Of a DNA stretch of 35,788 nucleotides, positions 23,465-32,709 are shown piece after piece (positions within the stretch are counted from its first letter, which is position 1; every line of letters starts with the position of its first letter). The stretch covers positions 1 to 35,788 of the forward strand of contig JAISWF010000046.1 of assembly GCA_031271165.1 (NCBI GenBank), written 5' to 3'. The notes below the pieces were generated by a model. It was not told where the DNA came from, ran no database searches, and saw only the letters and a program-made list of their open reading frames with translations. This DNA comes from Deltaproteobacteria bacterium. Lineage in GTDB: Bacteria; Desulfobacterota; Desulfarculia; Adiutricales; Adiutricaceae. The position numbers and the translations under genes are program-made.

Positions 23465-24301
23465 TCAGCCCCGGTCCGGCCGAAAGCGACGAAAAACGAC
23501 CGCCAGGCCAAATAAAAAAACGTTGGCCAGGACAACGGTGGCCCCAACGCTGGTGTTGATGCTAGGCTGAGAGGAAGCCCAAAGCCCAGCTTGACCAGCA
23601 ATCACCCCGCAGACCACGGCTGAGAGGAACATCGCTTTAAATGAGGAGGCCAACACCCGTCCGGTTGCCGCCGGGGCCACTAAAAGAGCGGTCACTAAAA
23701 GAACTCCCACCGCTTGGACCGCCAGCATAACCACGACCGAAAGAAAGGCCCCGAACAGGTATTCGGCTAGTTCGGTACCCGCTTTAACTCTGGGCACAAT
23801 TGAGGCCAGTGTCAGACGGTTGGTCAGAAATAAAAGAAAGATGATGCTCAGAAGAGTAAGAAAACCCAAACTTAGAACTTGGCCGTCAGTCACCGTCAAA
23901 ACGTCGCCTAAGAAAAACTTGGTCAAACCAGCGGTAGCCTGGGGCTCGCGGCTTACCAAAGCCAGGCCTAGGGCCACCGCTCCGGAAAAGGTCAGACCAA
24001 TGACCGTGTCCGGAGCCAATTTCCCATGGCGCGAAAGAAAGATTATCAAAAGACCGATTATAAGGCCCAAAAAAAGGACTGTTGGTTGGATGCCGATATT
24101 TAAAATCAGGGCCAGAGCGACTCCGACAAAAACTGAGTGTCCAACGGCATCGGGGAAAAAGGCCATCCGGCGGTTGACAACCAAAACCCCGACGGCTGAG
24201 GCCGTCAGGGTCAGAAAAAAAAGGGCCGCCGCCGAACGGCGCATAAACCCGGGCTGGTAAACCAGACCGGCCAGCTCATAAAAGGGACTCATGAGTTCCA
24301 T
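23465..24301 (-). CDS. znuB: Metal ABC transporter permease (ZnuB-like)
   Basis: 278 residues with about eight membrane helices and the family block 'MAFFPDAVGHSVFVGVALAL' (normally 'ALLGDALSHAxLPGVALG'). 'LAVQAVGVLLVTALLVAPAA' near residue 190 is the conserved substrate-path region of Zn/Mn/Fe-chelate permeases (ABC-3 family). It forms the inner-membrane channel of a Zn2+ or Mn2+ importer with the two genes upstream. The first ATG (24301) has GGGAGG at 5-base spacing and overlaps znuC by 13 bases; the ATG at 24292 would give an ATGA overlap but has no such site. Metal choice cannot be decided. Confidence 0.9.
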   Translation of the reverse strand: MELMSPFYELAGLVYQPGFMRRSAAALFFLTLTASAVGVLVVNRRMAFFPDAVGHSVFVGVALALILNIGIQPTVLFLGLIIGLLIIFLSRHGKLAPDTVIGLTFSGAVALGLALVSREPQATAGLTKFFLGDVLTVTDGQVLSLGFLTLLSIIFLLFLTNRLTLASIVPRVKAGTELAEYLFGAFLSVVVMLAVQAVGVLLVTALLVAPAATGRVLASSFKAMFLSAVVCGVIAGQAGLWASSQPSINTSVGATVVLANVFLFGLAVVFRRFRPDRG

Positions 24302-25029
24302 GGTGCCTCCCAGGACCGGCCCTCACCGGTTTGAGCTTCCAGTCCCCAGTGGATTCCGAAAGTGGCGGCCAAGACCGCCGGCTTAAAAATATCCTCGGGC
24401 CTCCCCTGGGCCACAACCCGGTGGTTGAGACAGATCACCCAGTCGCCGTGAGCCTTGGCCGTGGCCAAATCATGGCTGACCATGACAATGGTCCGGTTGT
24501 TTTTGAAACTGTCCAAAATCTCGCACAAAAGCTGCTCGCCGCTTATGTCCACCCCGGTGGTCGGTTCGTCTAGAACTACGACGTCAGGCTCGGTCATCAT
24601 GGCCGCCGCCAAAAGGACTCTTTGGGTCTCACCGCCGGAGAGCGAGCCCATGGGTTTGTTGACCAAGTACTCGGCCTGGACCTGCTCTAAGCCCTGAAAA
24701 ACCCGGTCGGCCACCTTGGGACCGAGACCGAGCCACAAAGGCCTTTGACTTATGCCCAGAGCTAAAAACTCCCGCACTAAAAGCGGCATATGACGGTCAA
24801 AGTCCAGCCTCTGGGGCACGTAACCAAAGCGGGGAACGGCCGGGTCAAAGGTGATGGTTCCAGTATGGGGCCATTGCCCCAAAATGGTTTGGATCAAGGT
24901 GCTTTTACCGGCCCCGTTGGGCCCGATAATAACTGTTTGGCGGCCAGCAGGGATTTGGGCAGTTACTTCTGAAAGAACCTTAAACCGGCCCAGCGTCACG
25001 CCGACCCGATCAAGAGTAATGCAGGTCAA
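24289..25029 (-). CDS. znuC: Metal ABC transporter ATP-binding protein (ZnuC-like)
   Basis: 246 residues with all ABC ATPase motifs: Walker A 'IIGPNGAGKSTLIQTILG' (about 34), Q-loop 'RFGYVPQRLDFD', signature 'MGSLSGGETQRVLLAAAMM', Walker B 'DVVVLDEPTTGVD' and the switch His in 'TIVMVSHDLATA'. It powers metal import with ZnuB and ZnuA. The start is a TTG (25029) overlapping the znuA stop as TTGA; no ATG fits the N-terminal strand, so the rare start and overlap imply coupling to znuA translation. The gene in turn overlaps znuB. Confidence 0.92.
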   Translation of the reverse strand: MTCITLDRVGVTLGRFKVLSEVTAQIPAGRQTVIIGPNGAGKSTLIQTILGQWPHTGTITFDPAVPRFGYVPQRLDFDRHMPLLVREFLALGISQRPLWLGLGPKVADRVFQGLEQVQAEYLVNKPMGSLSGGETQRVLLAAAMMTEPDVVVLDEPTTGVDISGEQLLCEILDSFKNNRTIVMVSHDLATAKAHGDWVICLNHRVVAQGRPEDIFKPAVLAATFGIHWGLEAQTGEGRSWEAPWNS

Positions 25030-26030
25030 GGGTTGGTACCATTGGTGGGGACGGCCGCCGGAGCGGGTGGCGGGGAGGTGTTAGCGGGAAAAAGTTTGGC
25101 CAAAAGGTCCAGATCCTCTTTAATCACCAGCTGATAATAGTCTAAGGGAGGATTGGCGGGACCGGAGGTGGCAGTGTCAATGATGGCGGCAGCGACTTTG
25201 GTTTCGGCGCTCAAGGTTTTAGCGGCAGCCGGATTAGCTTGGGGATCCAAAAGGATGGCTGAAACTTTCTCATTGATAATCAGTTGGCTCAAAAGCTTCA
25301 ACCGGGCTGCCGATGGTGGGGCCTCACTTCCAGAAGGACTCAAATCGGCTATAACCATCAGCCCGAGATCCTGAGCCAAGTAATCCATAAACCCGTGGCT
25401 GGTTATCACCTTGTATCCCCGGCGGGTTTGCTTGAAAGCGGTAATAAGCTCCTCTAAGGCTTCCATGTCGGAGTTCCACAAATTAAGGCGTTCATCGTAA
25501 AGCGCAGCTCCAGCCGGATCAATCTCTTTGAGCTGCCTGGTGATGTTGGCGGCCATGGTTTTGGCGAACTTAGGCGACAAAAAGACATGAGGGTTGGGTA
25601 TATCAACGGGCGGGCGGCCGTCAAGAGAGCGTCCCAGCTGGCCGTCAAAATCCAGGCGTCCCCAAGCTATCGAAAGGGTCGGCACTCCTTGGCCGGCGTC
25701 AATAACCCTGATGTTGGGCGGCGTCACCTTCAGAGCCTGCTCAAGATAGCTTTCCAGCTGGAACCCATTTTTAACGAGGTAAAGAGTTTGGGTCAGGCGC
25801 TCAAGATCCCTAAAGGTAGGCGCAAACTCGTGAGGACAGCCGGTGGCCGGGTTGGTCACCAAATCGACCTCAAAACGTTCCCGCCCGTGGGTCAGAAAGC
25901 GGGCAAAAAGCCAGACTGGATAACTGGCACAGGCCAGCCGTTCGGCGGCCGCAACGGGGCTAGTCAGAAGGGATATAACGATCACAGCGGCCGCCACCAC
26001 GGTAGCCGCTTTATTTTTTAACATAAACAT
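25026..26030 (-). CDS. znuA: Metal ABC transporter substrate-binding protein (ZnuA/TroA-like)
   Basis: 334 residues. An N-terminal export signal ('AATVVAAAVIVISLLTSPVAAA') is followed by a cluster A-I TroA-like periplasmic binding protein. Candidate metal ligands are His in 'GCPHEFAPTFRDLERL', His in 'IPNPHVFLSP', His in 'YKVITSHGFMDYLAQDLG' and Asp in 'ILLDPQANPAAAKTLS', matching the three His plus acidic residue of Zn/Mn binders. It lacks the His-rich loop common in ZnuA. The C-terminus has a Pro/Ala/Asn-rich tail. The start at 26030 is chosen because GGGAGG lies 5 bases upstream and the signal peptide begins there; the track's 26090 adds 20 unlikely residues. It is the first gene of the znuACB operon. 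Zinc is the likeliest metal but manganese is possible. Confidence 0.88.
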   Translation of the reverse strand: MFMLKNKAATVVAAAVIVISLLTSPVAAAERLACASYPVWLFARFLTHGRERFEVDLVTNPATGCPHEFAPTFRDLERLTQTLYLVKNGFQLESYLEQALKVTPPNIRVIDAGQGVPTLSIAWGRLDFDGQLGRSLDGRPPVDIPNPHVFLSPKFAKTMAANITRQLKEIDPAGAALYDERLNLWNSDMEALEELITAFKQTRRGYKVITSHGFMDYLAQDLGLMVIADLSPSGSEAPPSAARLKLLSQLIINEKVSAILLDPQANPAAAKTLSAETKVAAAIIDTATSGPANPPLDYYQLVIKEDLDLLAKLFPANTSPPPAPAAVPTNGTNP

Positions 26031-26158
26031 CTCGCCTCCCCCGTCGCCTCCCGACCGGAGAGTACCTGGCCCGGTTGATATATCAGGCACCGGGGACGGA
26101 TCCGGACGGGATCCACGAGAAGAAAAAACATAGAAAAAAGAGTTGTAACCCCAAAAAC

Positions 26159-29059
26159 TTACTGGCGGACTTCCCGGAGGATTTTAGCTGCCGGAGCCTC
26201 GTCTCTGACCACCACCAGCTGAGTCTGGTCTGCGGGCATAAGGTTGCGGGCAAAGCCCGATCGATGGGAAGTCATATCAGCAGCGGGACGTATCTGAGCC
26301 TGAGCTATCGCCCGACCCGGCGAGGGGATTCTGATGGTCGGAGGTAAAATCCGGCTGCTCGGGCTGGTGCTTCTGGTCACCGCTGGCGAAGGCTGGACCG
26401 CAACCGGGACCACATCGACCTCATGGACCTCATCGACATGAACCAAAGAGGCCGATGAGTCGGAGGGCTGGAGCTTGGACGGCGGGAAGGGAACCTGCGG
26501 CAGCTGAGTAGAAGCGGGCCTTATCTGGGGCTGGCTGGCGCCTGGATTGACCGGGATGGTCTGGGCGAACGGAGTATCGGATTTGGTGACCGGACGGATA
26601 ACCGGCTGACCGGCCCCCCCATTACCTCCGCTGCCATTAGAGGGAACGGCCGGGGTCCCGGCCTCGGCGGCCGACTTTTTAGCGGCCAGTCTAGCCAGCG
26701 CTGAGGGCTTAGAGGCTGTAGCCACATTAGCCCCGCCGACGGCCCCAGCTTTGGAAGCCTGGGCAATGGGCCGGCTGGAGGTTGGAGCAGTTCCGGCCGA
26801 GCCGACCGTGGCCGTCAGCTGGTTGACGTAAGTACGTTCCAGCTCAATACGGTTTTGCATCATTTCCGAGAGGCGATTACTTGATTCATTGAGCCTTAAC
26901 ACCAAGGTGTCGATGATCTGCTTTGAAATATCAGGGAAGTTCTCCAAAACCTCTCCGAGTTTATCGCCGGGGAAGACCTTGACAATGCTCCGTCCCTTGC
27001 TTCTGATGGTGGCGCTGCGTCGGGAGCCAACCAGCGAACTCATTTCACCAAAATAGGTGTTGGTCTGGGAAATCTCAGCGATCAGGTTCTGGCCTTTGAA
27101 GACCTCCAGGCAGCCTTGAATAAGTTTGTAAAAAGAGGTGTCGGTATTGCCCTCTTTGATAATGGTGTCGCCGTTTTCAAAGACCATTTCATCGGGGTTA
27201 AGCAAATAGTGCGGCAGGCTCTCTTTTTGAATAACAGTTTTCTCCAGCACCTGGTCGAGAGTGGTCATACCCTGCTGGCACTTGAGCAGTCCATCTTGCC
27301 TTAGGGTATACATGCCTTCTTTCAAGGCAATTTTTCTAAGGTGACCTTCGGGGACTTTGGAGGCGATGGCGTCGGAAATGGGCGGCGTATTTTCCATGAC
27401 CTCAAAGACGCCCAAGCGGCCTTTGTAGCCGGTCCCTTTGCAGGTGGGGCAGCCGCGGCCCTCATAAAGCTGGATGCTGGCCACTTCTTTAGAGTCAAAA
27501 CCGGCTTCCATAAGCTTATTGACTGGAAGCTTGGCCATAGGCTGCTTGCAGTTGGGGCAGACTCGCCTCAGGAGCCTCTGGGCGGAGCAGACAACCAGAG
27601 CGGCAGCGACGTTGAAGGGAGCTACTCCCATGTCCACCAGACGGGTAACGGTGGAGGGGGCGTCGTTGGTGTGAAGGGTCGACAGGACCAAGTGGCCGGT
27701 CATGGCCGCTTCCACTGCAATTTCGCCGGTCTCCAAATCTCGGATCTCGCCGATCATACAAATGTCAGGATCCTGACGAAGGAAGGCCTTCAGGGCCCTG
27801 GCAAAGGTCATGCCTACATCTTTGATGACGTTGACCTGGTTGACCCCAGGAAAGTTGAATTCGACCGGGTCCTCAGCGGTGAGAATCTTCACGTCATCGG
27901 TGTTGCGCAATGACAACGTAGAATAAAGGGTAACTGTCTTGCCGCTACCGGTAGGTCCGGTCACCAGTAAAAGTCCGTTGGGACGGTAGGCGGCCCGCAT
28001 AAACTGGTCGAGGTTCTTTTGGGTAAACCCCAATTTGGTCATATCCACGTTCAGGCCAGATTTGTCTAAAATACGCAGAACGACCGATTCCCCGAACAGA
28101 GTCGGCAAGGAGCTAACGCGGAAGTCGATTTCCTTATTTTTGCCCAGACGCATCTTGATGCGGCCGTCCTGGGGCACCCGACGCTCAGTGATATCAAGGC
28201 TGGCCATGATCTTCAGGCGGGCGATCAGGGCGTTTCTGATTTCCAAAGGCAGTCTGGTGTGCTTGTAAAGCGAGCCATCAGTGCGGTACCGGACGTAGAA
28301 CTGTCTTTCAAAAGGTTCAATGTGAACGTCGGAGACGCCCAGCTGAACGGCCTGGACCAGGATCTGGTTGGCCAAGTTAATGATGGCACTGTTTTCAGCC
28401 GAGTACGAATCATTAGTTGCTTCCTCATCTTTGGCATCACCGAAAGAAAAGTCATCCAAAGCATCGGAAATAAGGGCTCCGAGGTTGTCAACAGTTACCG
28501 GGCCCGAATCATCAACTACCGCCGTCGGGTCCAAAGGCGCAGTTATACTCGCTTCCTCAGCATCATCAATTTTATAATGCTGCTTGAAAGCATTGATCAA
28601 ATCACGCTCGGTGATAACTGCCGGACTTATCTGGAGCTTGGTCTGACTGGCGAACTCTTCAACCAACTTATTATTGGTGGGTTCAACCATGGCCACCAAC
28701 AATTTGTTGTCCTTAACTTGATAAGGAATGGCCATAAAACGGCGGGCCATATTGTATGGGACCAGCTCCAGCAAATTTTTGGGGAGCTCACGCTCGTTGA
28801 GGTTGACCATGGGGTAACTGTACTGCCTCGACAGCACACTGGGAATAGTGTTACCCTCAACATAACCTTTGCGAAGTAAAAATCGTGAGATGGAGTCGGT
28901 TGGATGGCTTTTAAGCCATTTAGTGGCTTCCTCCAGGTGGCCCCTGGTAATCTGTCCCGCCTTCAAAAGATATTCACCCAGAATCAGTCGAAAATGATCT
29001 GAACTCTGATCTTTGATGGTGCCAGACAGGGTTGAACGGCGACGGGATATTTCTGCCAT
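26159..29059 (-). CDS. GspE/PilB-type secretion/pilus ATPase fused to a cNMP-binding domain and disordered tail
   Basis: 966 residues. Residues ~20-160 are an MshEN-type N-terminal domain ('EYLLKAGQITRGHLEEATKW'), which in relatives binds c-di-GMP. Residues ~220-570 are the ATPase: Walker A 'LLVTGPTGSGKTVTLYSTL', Asp box 'ILTAEDPVEFNFPGV', Walker B 'DICMIGEIRDLETGEIAVEA', His box 'LVLSTLHTNDAPSTVTRL' and a zinc motif ('RRVCPNCKQP', 'GCPTCKGTGYKGR'). Residues ~625-740 are a CAP-family cNMP-binding fold ('GDTIIKEGNTDTSFYKLIQG', 'YFGEMSSLVGSRRSATI'). The last ~200 residues are Pro/Ser/Ala-rich and disordered. It would drive pilus or type II secretion assembly under nucleotide control. GAGAGG precedes the ATG. 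No pilus genes lie nearby. Confidence 0.9.
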   Translation of the reverse strand: MAEISRRRSTLSGTIKDQSSDHFRLILGEYLLKAGQITRGHLEEATKWLKSHPTDSISRFLLRKGYVEGNTIPSVLSRQYSYPMVNLNERELPKNLLELVPYNMARRFMAIPYQVKDNKLLVAMVEPTNNKLVEEFASQTKLQISPAVITERDLINAFKQHYKIDDAEEASITAPLDPTAVVDDSGPVTVDNLGALISDALDDFSFGDAKDEEATNDSYSAENSAIINLANQILVQAVQLGVSDVHIEPFERQFYVRYRTDGSLYKHTRLPLEIRNALIARLKIMASLDITERRVPQDGRIKMRLGKNKEIDFRVSSLPTLFGESVVLRILDKSGLNVDMTKLGFTQKNLDQFMRAAYRPNGLLLVTGPTGSGKTVTLYSTLSLRNTDDVKILTAEDPVEFNFPGVNQVNVIKDVGMTFARALKAFLRQDPDICMIGEIRDLETGEIAVEAAMTGHLVLSTLHTNDAPSTVTRLVDMGVAPFNVAAALVVCSAQRLLRRVCPNCKQPMAKLPVNKLMEAGFDSKEVASIQLYEGRGCPTCKGTGYKGRLGVFEVMENTPPISDAIASKVPEGHLRKIALKEGMYTLRQDGLLKCQQGMTTLDQVLEKTVIQKESLPHYLLNPDEMVFENGDTIIKEGNTDTSFYKLIQGCLEVFKGQNLIAEISQTNTYFGEMSSLVGSRRSATIRSKGRSIVKVFPGDKLGEVLENFPDISKQIIDTLVLRLNESSNRLSEMMQNRIELERTYVNQLTATVGSAGTAPTSSRPIAQASKAGAVGGANVATASKPSALARLAAKKSAAEAGTPAVPSNGSGGNGGAGQPVIRPVTKSDTPFAQTIPVNPGASQPQIRPASTQLPQVPFPPSKLQPSDSSASLVHVDEVHEVDVVPVAVQPSPAVTRSTSPSSRILPPTIRIPSPGRAIAQAQIRPAADMTSHRSGFARNLMPADQTQLVVVRDEAPAAKILREVRQ

Positions 29060-29850
29060 TATGCCTCTCGTTCGACCGGTAAAACTCCAAATTGACCGCC
29101 GAAAATACAGCCTGAATGCGGTGCGGTCTTGGGCAGTTTTAAATAGGAATTAATATTCCAAAAAGAACAAACAGTCCCCCATTAACGCGGGTGGACTTGA
29201 ATGATTATGGTGCCAAACCAACTGAAGAAACAAACCTTAGTCACAGATTTTAAGGCTCAAGACCAGACCAACTCTAACAAACTAGTATAAATATTTTAGC
29301 CTTAGATGTCAAAAAAAAAGAGCTAGACAATAAAAAATAACTTCACCAAAAATCTATTTATAATTTTATAGACTCTTAGCCAAATAAAACTTTTAACTGA
29401 GTAGCCTGGAATCCTAATTATCAAAAGACTCTTTAATTTATCTAGGGGAAAACACTGCCAGCTTGGCGCTCACTGAAGTTTTCCGACTACCCCATTATTT
29501 GGGTCGGGGTCTGCTCTATCAGCTTATACTAATATAGAGCATTATTTCAAGTGTTTTGATGACTTTTTTTTTCAGAATTATTTGTCTTTAGTGTTTGGAC
29601 AGACGATTCTCCAAAATTGGGACGCTTAGAAGCTGCGCCGGCTAAAAAGAACCTTCCCCGGCCAACCGGGCCGCTCCCGCTTTGGGCCCAAAACCAAGTC
29701 CGCCCCTGTCATTTCCCGAAATTTACATTATACTAGCCGTCAGCGGAAGGTTGTTCAGCTTTTTTGCCTTTTGAGCTGGGCACCTTTTTGGCGCCGGTGA
29801 CCAAAAGCTTTTCACCCCATCCCTTTGCCCCAAAAAACAGGACCAAAATT
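29060..29850. other. Divergent intergenic region between the secretion ATPase and radA
   Basis: No supported gene; 29160-29570 is AT-rich with no repeats of note. It should hold the promoters of both flanking genes. A TATACT box near 29732 could serve radA, but no good -35 is visible. The minus ORF 29733-29966 is antisense to the radA start. Confidence 0.4.
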
Positions 29851-31260
29851 ATGGCCAAAACCAAAGCCCGATATGTCTGCTGCGACTGCGGCTTTTCCTC
29901 CGCCGGTTGGCTGGGCCGTTGCCCGTCCTGTGGAGCCTGGGAGAGCTTCAAGGAGGAATCCGTCACCCCCCAAAGTCAGACCAAATCCATCCTGGGCAAA
30001 TCACAGAAACCTAGCTTAGGCCAAGCCATGACTTTGGCCTCGGTCCCAGCTGAAAGCACCATCCGCCTCCGCACCGGTTTAGGGGAGCTTGATCGGGTGC
30101 TGGGAGGAGGGCTCACCCCAGGGGCGGTGATCCTTTTGGCCGGCGAACCCGGAGTAGGCAAGTCAACTCTTCTGCTGCAAGCCGCCGCTACGACGGCCAA
30201 GGAGGGCGGCAAACTTTTGTACGTAACGGGCGAAGAATCGGCCGCCCAGGTCAGACTCCGGGCCGAACGGCTGGGCCTGGACACCTCCCTTTTGTGGGTT
30301 CTGCCGGAGACCTCTTTACCAGATATTGAACGGGAGATTATCAACGGCGATTGGAACATCTGGGTGGTTGACAGTATCCAGACCCTCCAATGGCCGGAGC
30401 TGGGCAGCCCGGCCGGAAGCCCTGGACAAATCCGCGAATGCGCTGCCCGCCTCATCGGACTGGCCAAGACCAAGGGGACCCCACTGTGGCTGGTCGGTCA
30501 CATCACCAAGGAAGGACACATAGCCGGCCCCAAGCTTTTGGAGCACTTGGTGGACACGGTCCTATATTTTGAGGGCGAACGTGACCGGCCTCTGAGGTTA
30601 TTGAGGTCACTTAAAAACCGATTCGGCTCAGTCAACGAGACCGGAGTTTTTGAGATGACCGGAGCCGGTTTGGGCGAGGTGGTCAACCCTTCGGCTTTTT
30701 TCCTGGCCGAGCGGCCCAAAGGGGCGCCCGGCTCGGTGGTTACTCCGGTCATGGAAGGACACCGGCCGCTGCTGATGGAAATCCAGGCCCTGGTCAGTTT
30801 CAGCCCGCTGGCCATGCCCCGGCGCCAAACCCTGGGGGTGGATCACACCAGAATTGGACTTTTAGCGGCGGTGCTAGAAAAAAAGGTGCGCCTGAAACTT
30901 TTTGACCGGGATATTTTCGTCAACGTCACCGGCGGCGCCAAAATTGGAGAACCGGCCGCTGATCTGGCGGTGGCGGCGGCCATTGCCTCCAGCATGCTTG
31001 ACCGGCCTCTGCCGCCGGATCTGGTGGTGGTCGGCGAAGTGGGGCTGGCTGGCGAAGTCAGACGGGTGGGCCGCCTGCGAGACCGCCTGGCTGAGGCGGC
31101 CAGGCTGGGATTCAGCCGGGCCGCCGTCCCCTTGGGGGAGGCTACCGGCCTCACGGGCCTCAAAATGAAAATAGACGGGGTCGGCAGCGTCGGACAATTT
31201 CTTTCCCGACACCTGGATTTTCACGGGGGGCGCCGAGACGACGGCGATGGTCATGACTAA
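29851..31260 (+). CDS. radA: DNA repair protein RadA (Sms)
   Basis: 469 residues, full length. The N-terminal C4 zinc finger is 'YVCCDCGFSSAGWLGRCPSC'. The RecA-like ATPase has Walker A 'LLAGEPGVGKSTLLLQAA' and Walker B-like 'WNIWVVDSIQTLQW'. The RadA-specific motif 'LKNRFGSVNETGVFEM' is present, and the C-terminal Lon-protease-like domain (about 290-440) contains 'NVTGGAKIGEPAADLAVAAA'. RadA promotes branch migration of recombination intermediates and helps repair stalled or broken forks. The start at 29851 is chosen because the zinc finger follows at once and AGGA precedes; the track's 29764 adds an unlikely leader. Confidence 0.95.
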   Translation: MAKTKARYVCCDCGFSSAGWLGRCPSCGAWESFKEESVTPQSQTKSILGKSQKPSLGQAMTLASVPAESTIRLRTGLGELDRVLGGGLTPGAVILLAGEPGVGKSTLLLQAAATTAKEGGKLLYVTGEESAAQVRLRAERLGLDTSLLWVLPETSLPDIEREIINGDWNIWVVDSIQTLQWPELGSPAGSPGQIRECAARLIGLAKTKGTPLWLVGHITKEGHIAGPKLLEHLVDTVLYFEGERDRPLRLLRSLKNRFGSVNETGVFEMTGAGLGEVVNPSAFFLAERPKGAPGSVVTPVMEGHRPLLMEIQALVSFSPLAMPRRQTLGVDHTRIGLLAAVLEKKVRLKLFDRDIFVNVTGGAKIGEPAADLAVAAAIASSMLDRPLPPDLVVVGEVGLAGEVRRVGRLRDRLAEAARLGFSRAAVPLGEATGLTGLKMKIDGVGSVGQFLSRHLDFHGGRRDDGDGHD

Positions 31261-31567
31261 AGCTGCAGCCCGGTGAAATGCCAAAAATTATCCTTTAGAA
31301 ACGACGCCTTGGGCTTTTAAGAGCCAGCTTTCAGGAGCAAGCCTCAACGACTAACCGGAGACCGTGATTTAAACAATTTGGGCGATCAGGATATTGGGCA
31401 AAGGACCTTGTTGGTCTTTAACTCATTGGGTTTTAAGCGCTTGGGCTTTTTTTGTTAGCAATCAAACAGGCACCGGCCGATTTCAGCCTGACTCTTTTCT
31501 ATTAACTATTGGCTATTATGATATTACTGCAATATGATTTTATGACAATTTTTTTAAGTTAATTTCC
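31261..31567. other. Convergent intergenic region after radA
   Basis: No gene. AAAGGACC/GGTCTTT (about 31398-31417) makes a small bulged hairpin, and a T7 run follows GCGCTTGGGC at about 31450. A terminator for radA is likely here but no clean stem plus T-run stands out. Confidence 0.4.
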
Positions 31568-32122
31568 TTATTTGACGTCCAGCAGCTTTTTAATTCGAGT
31601 CCAGGCGTTCTGCCGGGAGTCGTTAAAACGTTTAAGATCATCTGCTTTGTGGCTTTCAGTAAAATCCCTCAGGGCTTCGGCCTCGATCAACAAATCAGCC
31701 AAGATGTCGCTAATAGAATCAATGAAACTTAAATCGGTCTTCGATAATGGGATCTGAAGGGTTTGATAGTCCACCAACTGCTTGCGGGCATTGTTGAGGT
31801 AGGTAATGGTTTCCCCCAGCATGGAGCGGACAATGCTGGGGTCATAGATATTCTGACTGAAGACATCGGCTAGGACGCCAATGTAGCCGTATGACTGGAG
31901 AACAAATCCAGCGCTGTAGGTTCCGATGGTGTTCAGATGATGAGCCAGGGCCGCTTCAGAAAACTGTTCGGGCACGACCGGGAAAGACGATGGCGAGGAG
32001 GGAGCGTCGGGAGCGGCAGCGGGGGCAGTCGGCCCGCTTTGGGCCCAAAGGCAGGGAGACAAGAGCAGGATCGCAAAAAACAGGACCAGGCCGCTTAGGC
32101 CCAAACGAGAAATATTTGGCAT
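31568..32122 (-). CDS. Exported protein of unknown function
   Basis: 184 residues. A clear signal peptide ('LSGLVLFFAILLLSPCLWAQ', cleavage about residue 28) is followed by a ~25-residue Ala/Pro/Ser-rich linker and then a ~130-residue mostly alpha-helical domain. That domain begins 'VVPEQFSEAALAHHLNTIGT' and ends in a basic helix. No Cys remains in the mature part. It is likely periplasmic. AGGAAAG lies upstream of the ATG. I do not recognise the family. It is convergent with radA and divergent from the SurA-like gene. Confidence 0.7.
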   Translation of the reverse strand: MPNISRLGLSGLVLFFAILLLSPCLWAQSGPTAPAAAPDAPSSPSSFPVVPEQFSEAALAHHLNTIGTYSAGFVLQSYGYIGVLADVFSQNIYDPSIVRSMLGETITYLNNARKQLVDYQTLQIPLSKTDLSFIDSISDILADLLIEAEALRDFTESHKADDLKRFNDSRQNAWTRIKKLLDVK

Positions 32123-32709
32123 GGTGACTTTCCTGGTTCAGGGCTGGTCGTCTCCAGCCCGAAGGAGCTCGGTGCAACCTGAGCCTATACAAGGCCGATT
32201 CGTTTCGGCCCAATCAAAGCCGCAGGCGGCTTATGGAGACTCCTCTTTTTATACTTGTCTTAAACCTTTTTGGCAAGTTTTTTGTTTGGCTCCACAATGA
32301 ACAATGGCTGAACTGCCTTGTATGGGTCCAGCTGGAAAGTTTGAAGACAGCCTAAATCTTTCTAAAAAACTATTTACCAGATTTTTAGATATCCCTAAAC
32401 TTTTTACTGGACTAAAAACAGATTTCAGGGTAAAATCAATAAGTTTTTTTAGTGGTGGTTGTCTGTTGACCTCCCTAACAACAACCAACCCAGTGAAAAT
32501 TATACAAAAAAACTGCTCAAAACCTTGATTGCAGGTCAACAACCTAATTTTTTTCGTTAAAGGTTTGCTTTTCCTGCTTAGTTTTGCGTGTAAAATATTT
32601 GTTAATTATCTGCATTTTAAATTATTTATTCATAATCGAAACAATATATCATTTATCGCTTTTAAGTAGCGTTTTAATATCAGGGAAAGTGATTCACAGG
32701 ATCTATCTT
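32123..32709. other. Divergent intergenic region, gene-free
   Basis: Overlapping short ORFs on both strands (32304-32528 plus, 32249-32542 minus) have no family match, no ribosome binding site and poor codon character. This is AT-rich sequence expected to carry promoters for the exported protein and the SurA-like gene. Confidence 0.4.

Noticed and set aside
27341-27913. 190-residue plus-strand ORF opposite the secretion ATPase
   Set aside because: Antisense to the ATPase Walker B and zinc-motif region; composition reflects the complementary strand only.
28259-28879. 206-residue plus-strand ORF opposite the secretion ATPase N-terminus
   Set aside because: Antisense shadow; the minus strand encodes a continuous MshEN/ATPase protein.
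29733-29966. 77-residue minus ORF with an apparent membrane helix
   Set aside because: Overlaps the radA start antisense; the hydrophobic run is the complement of the zinc-finger upstream region, and no ribosome binding site is seen.
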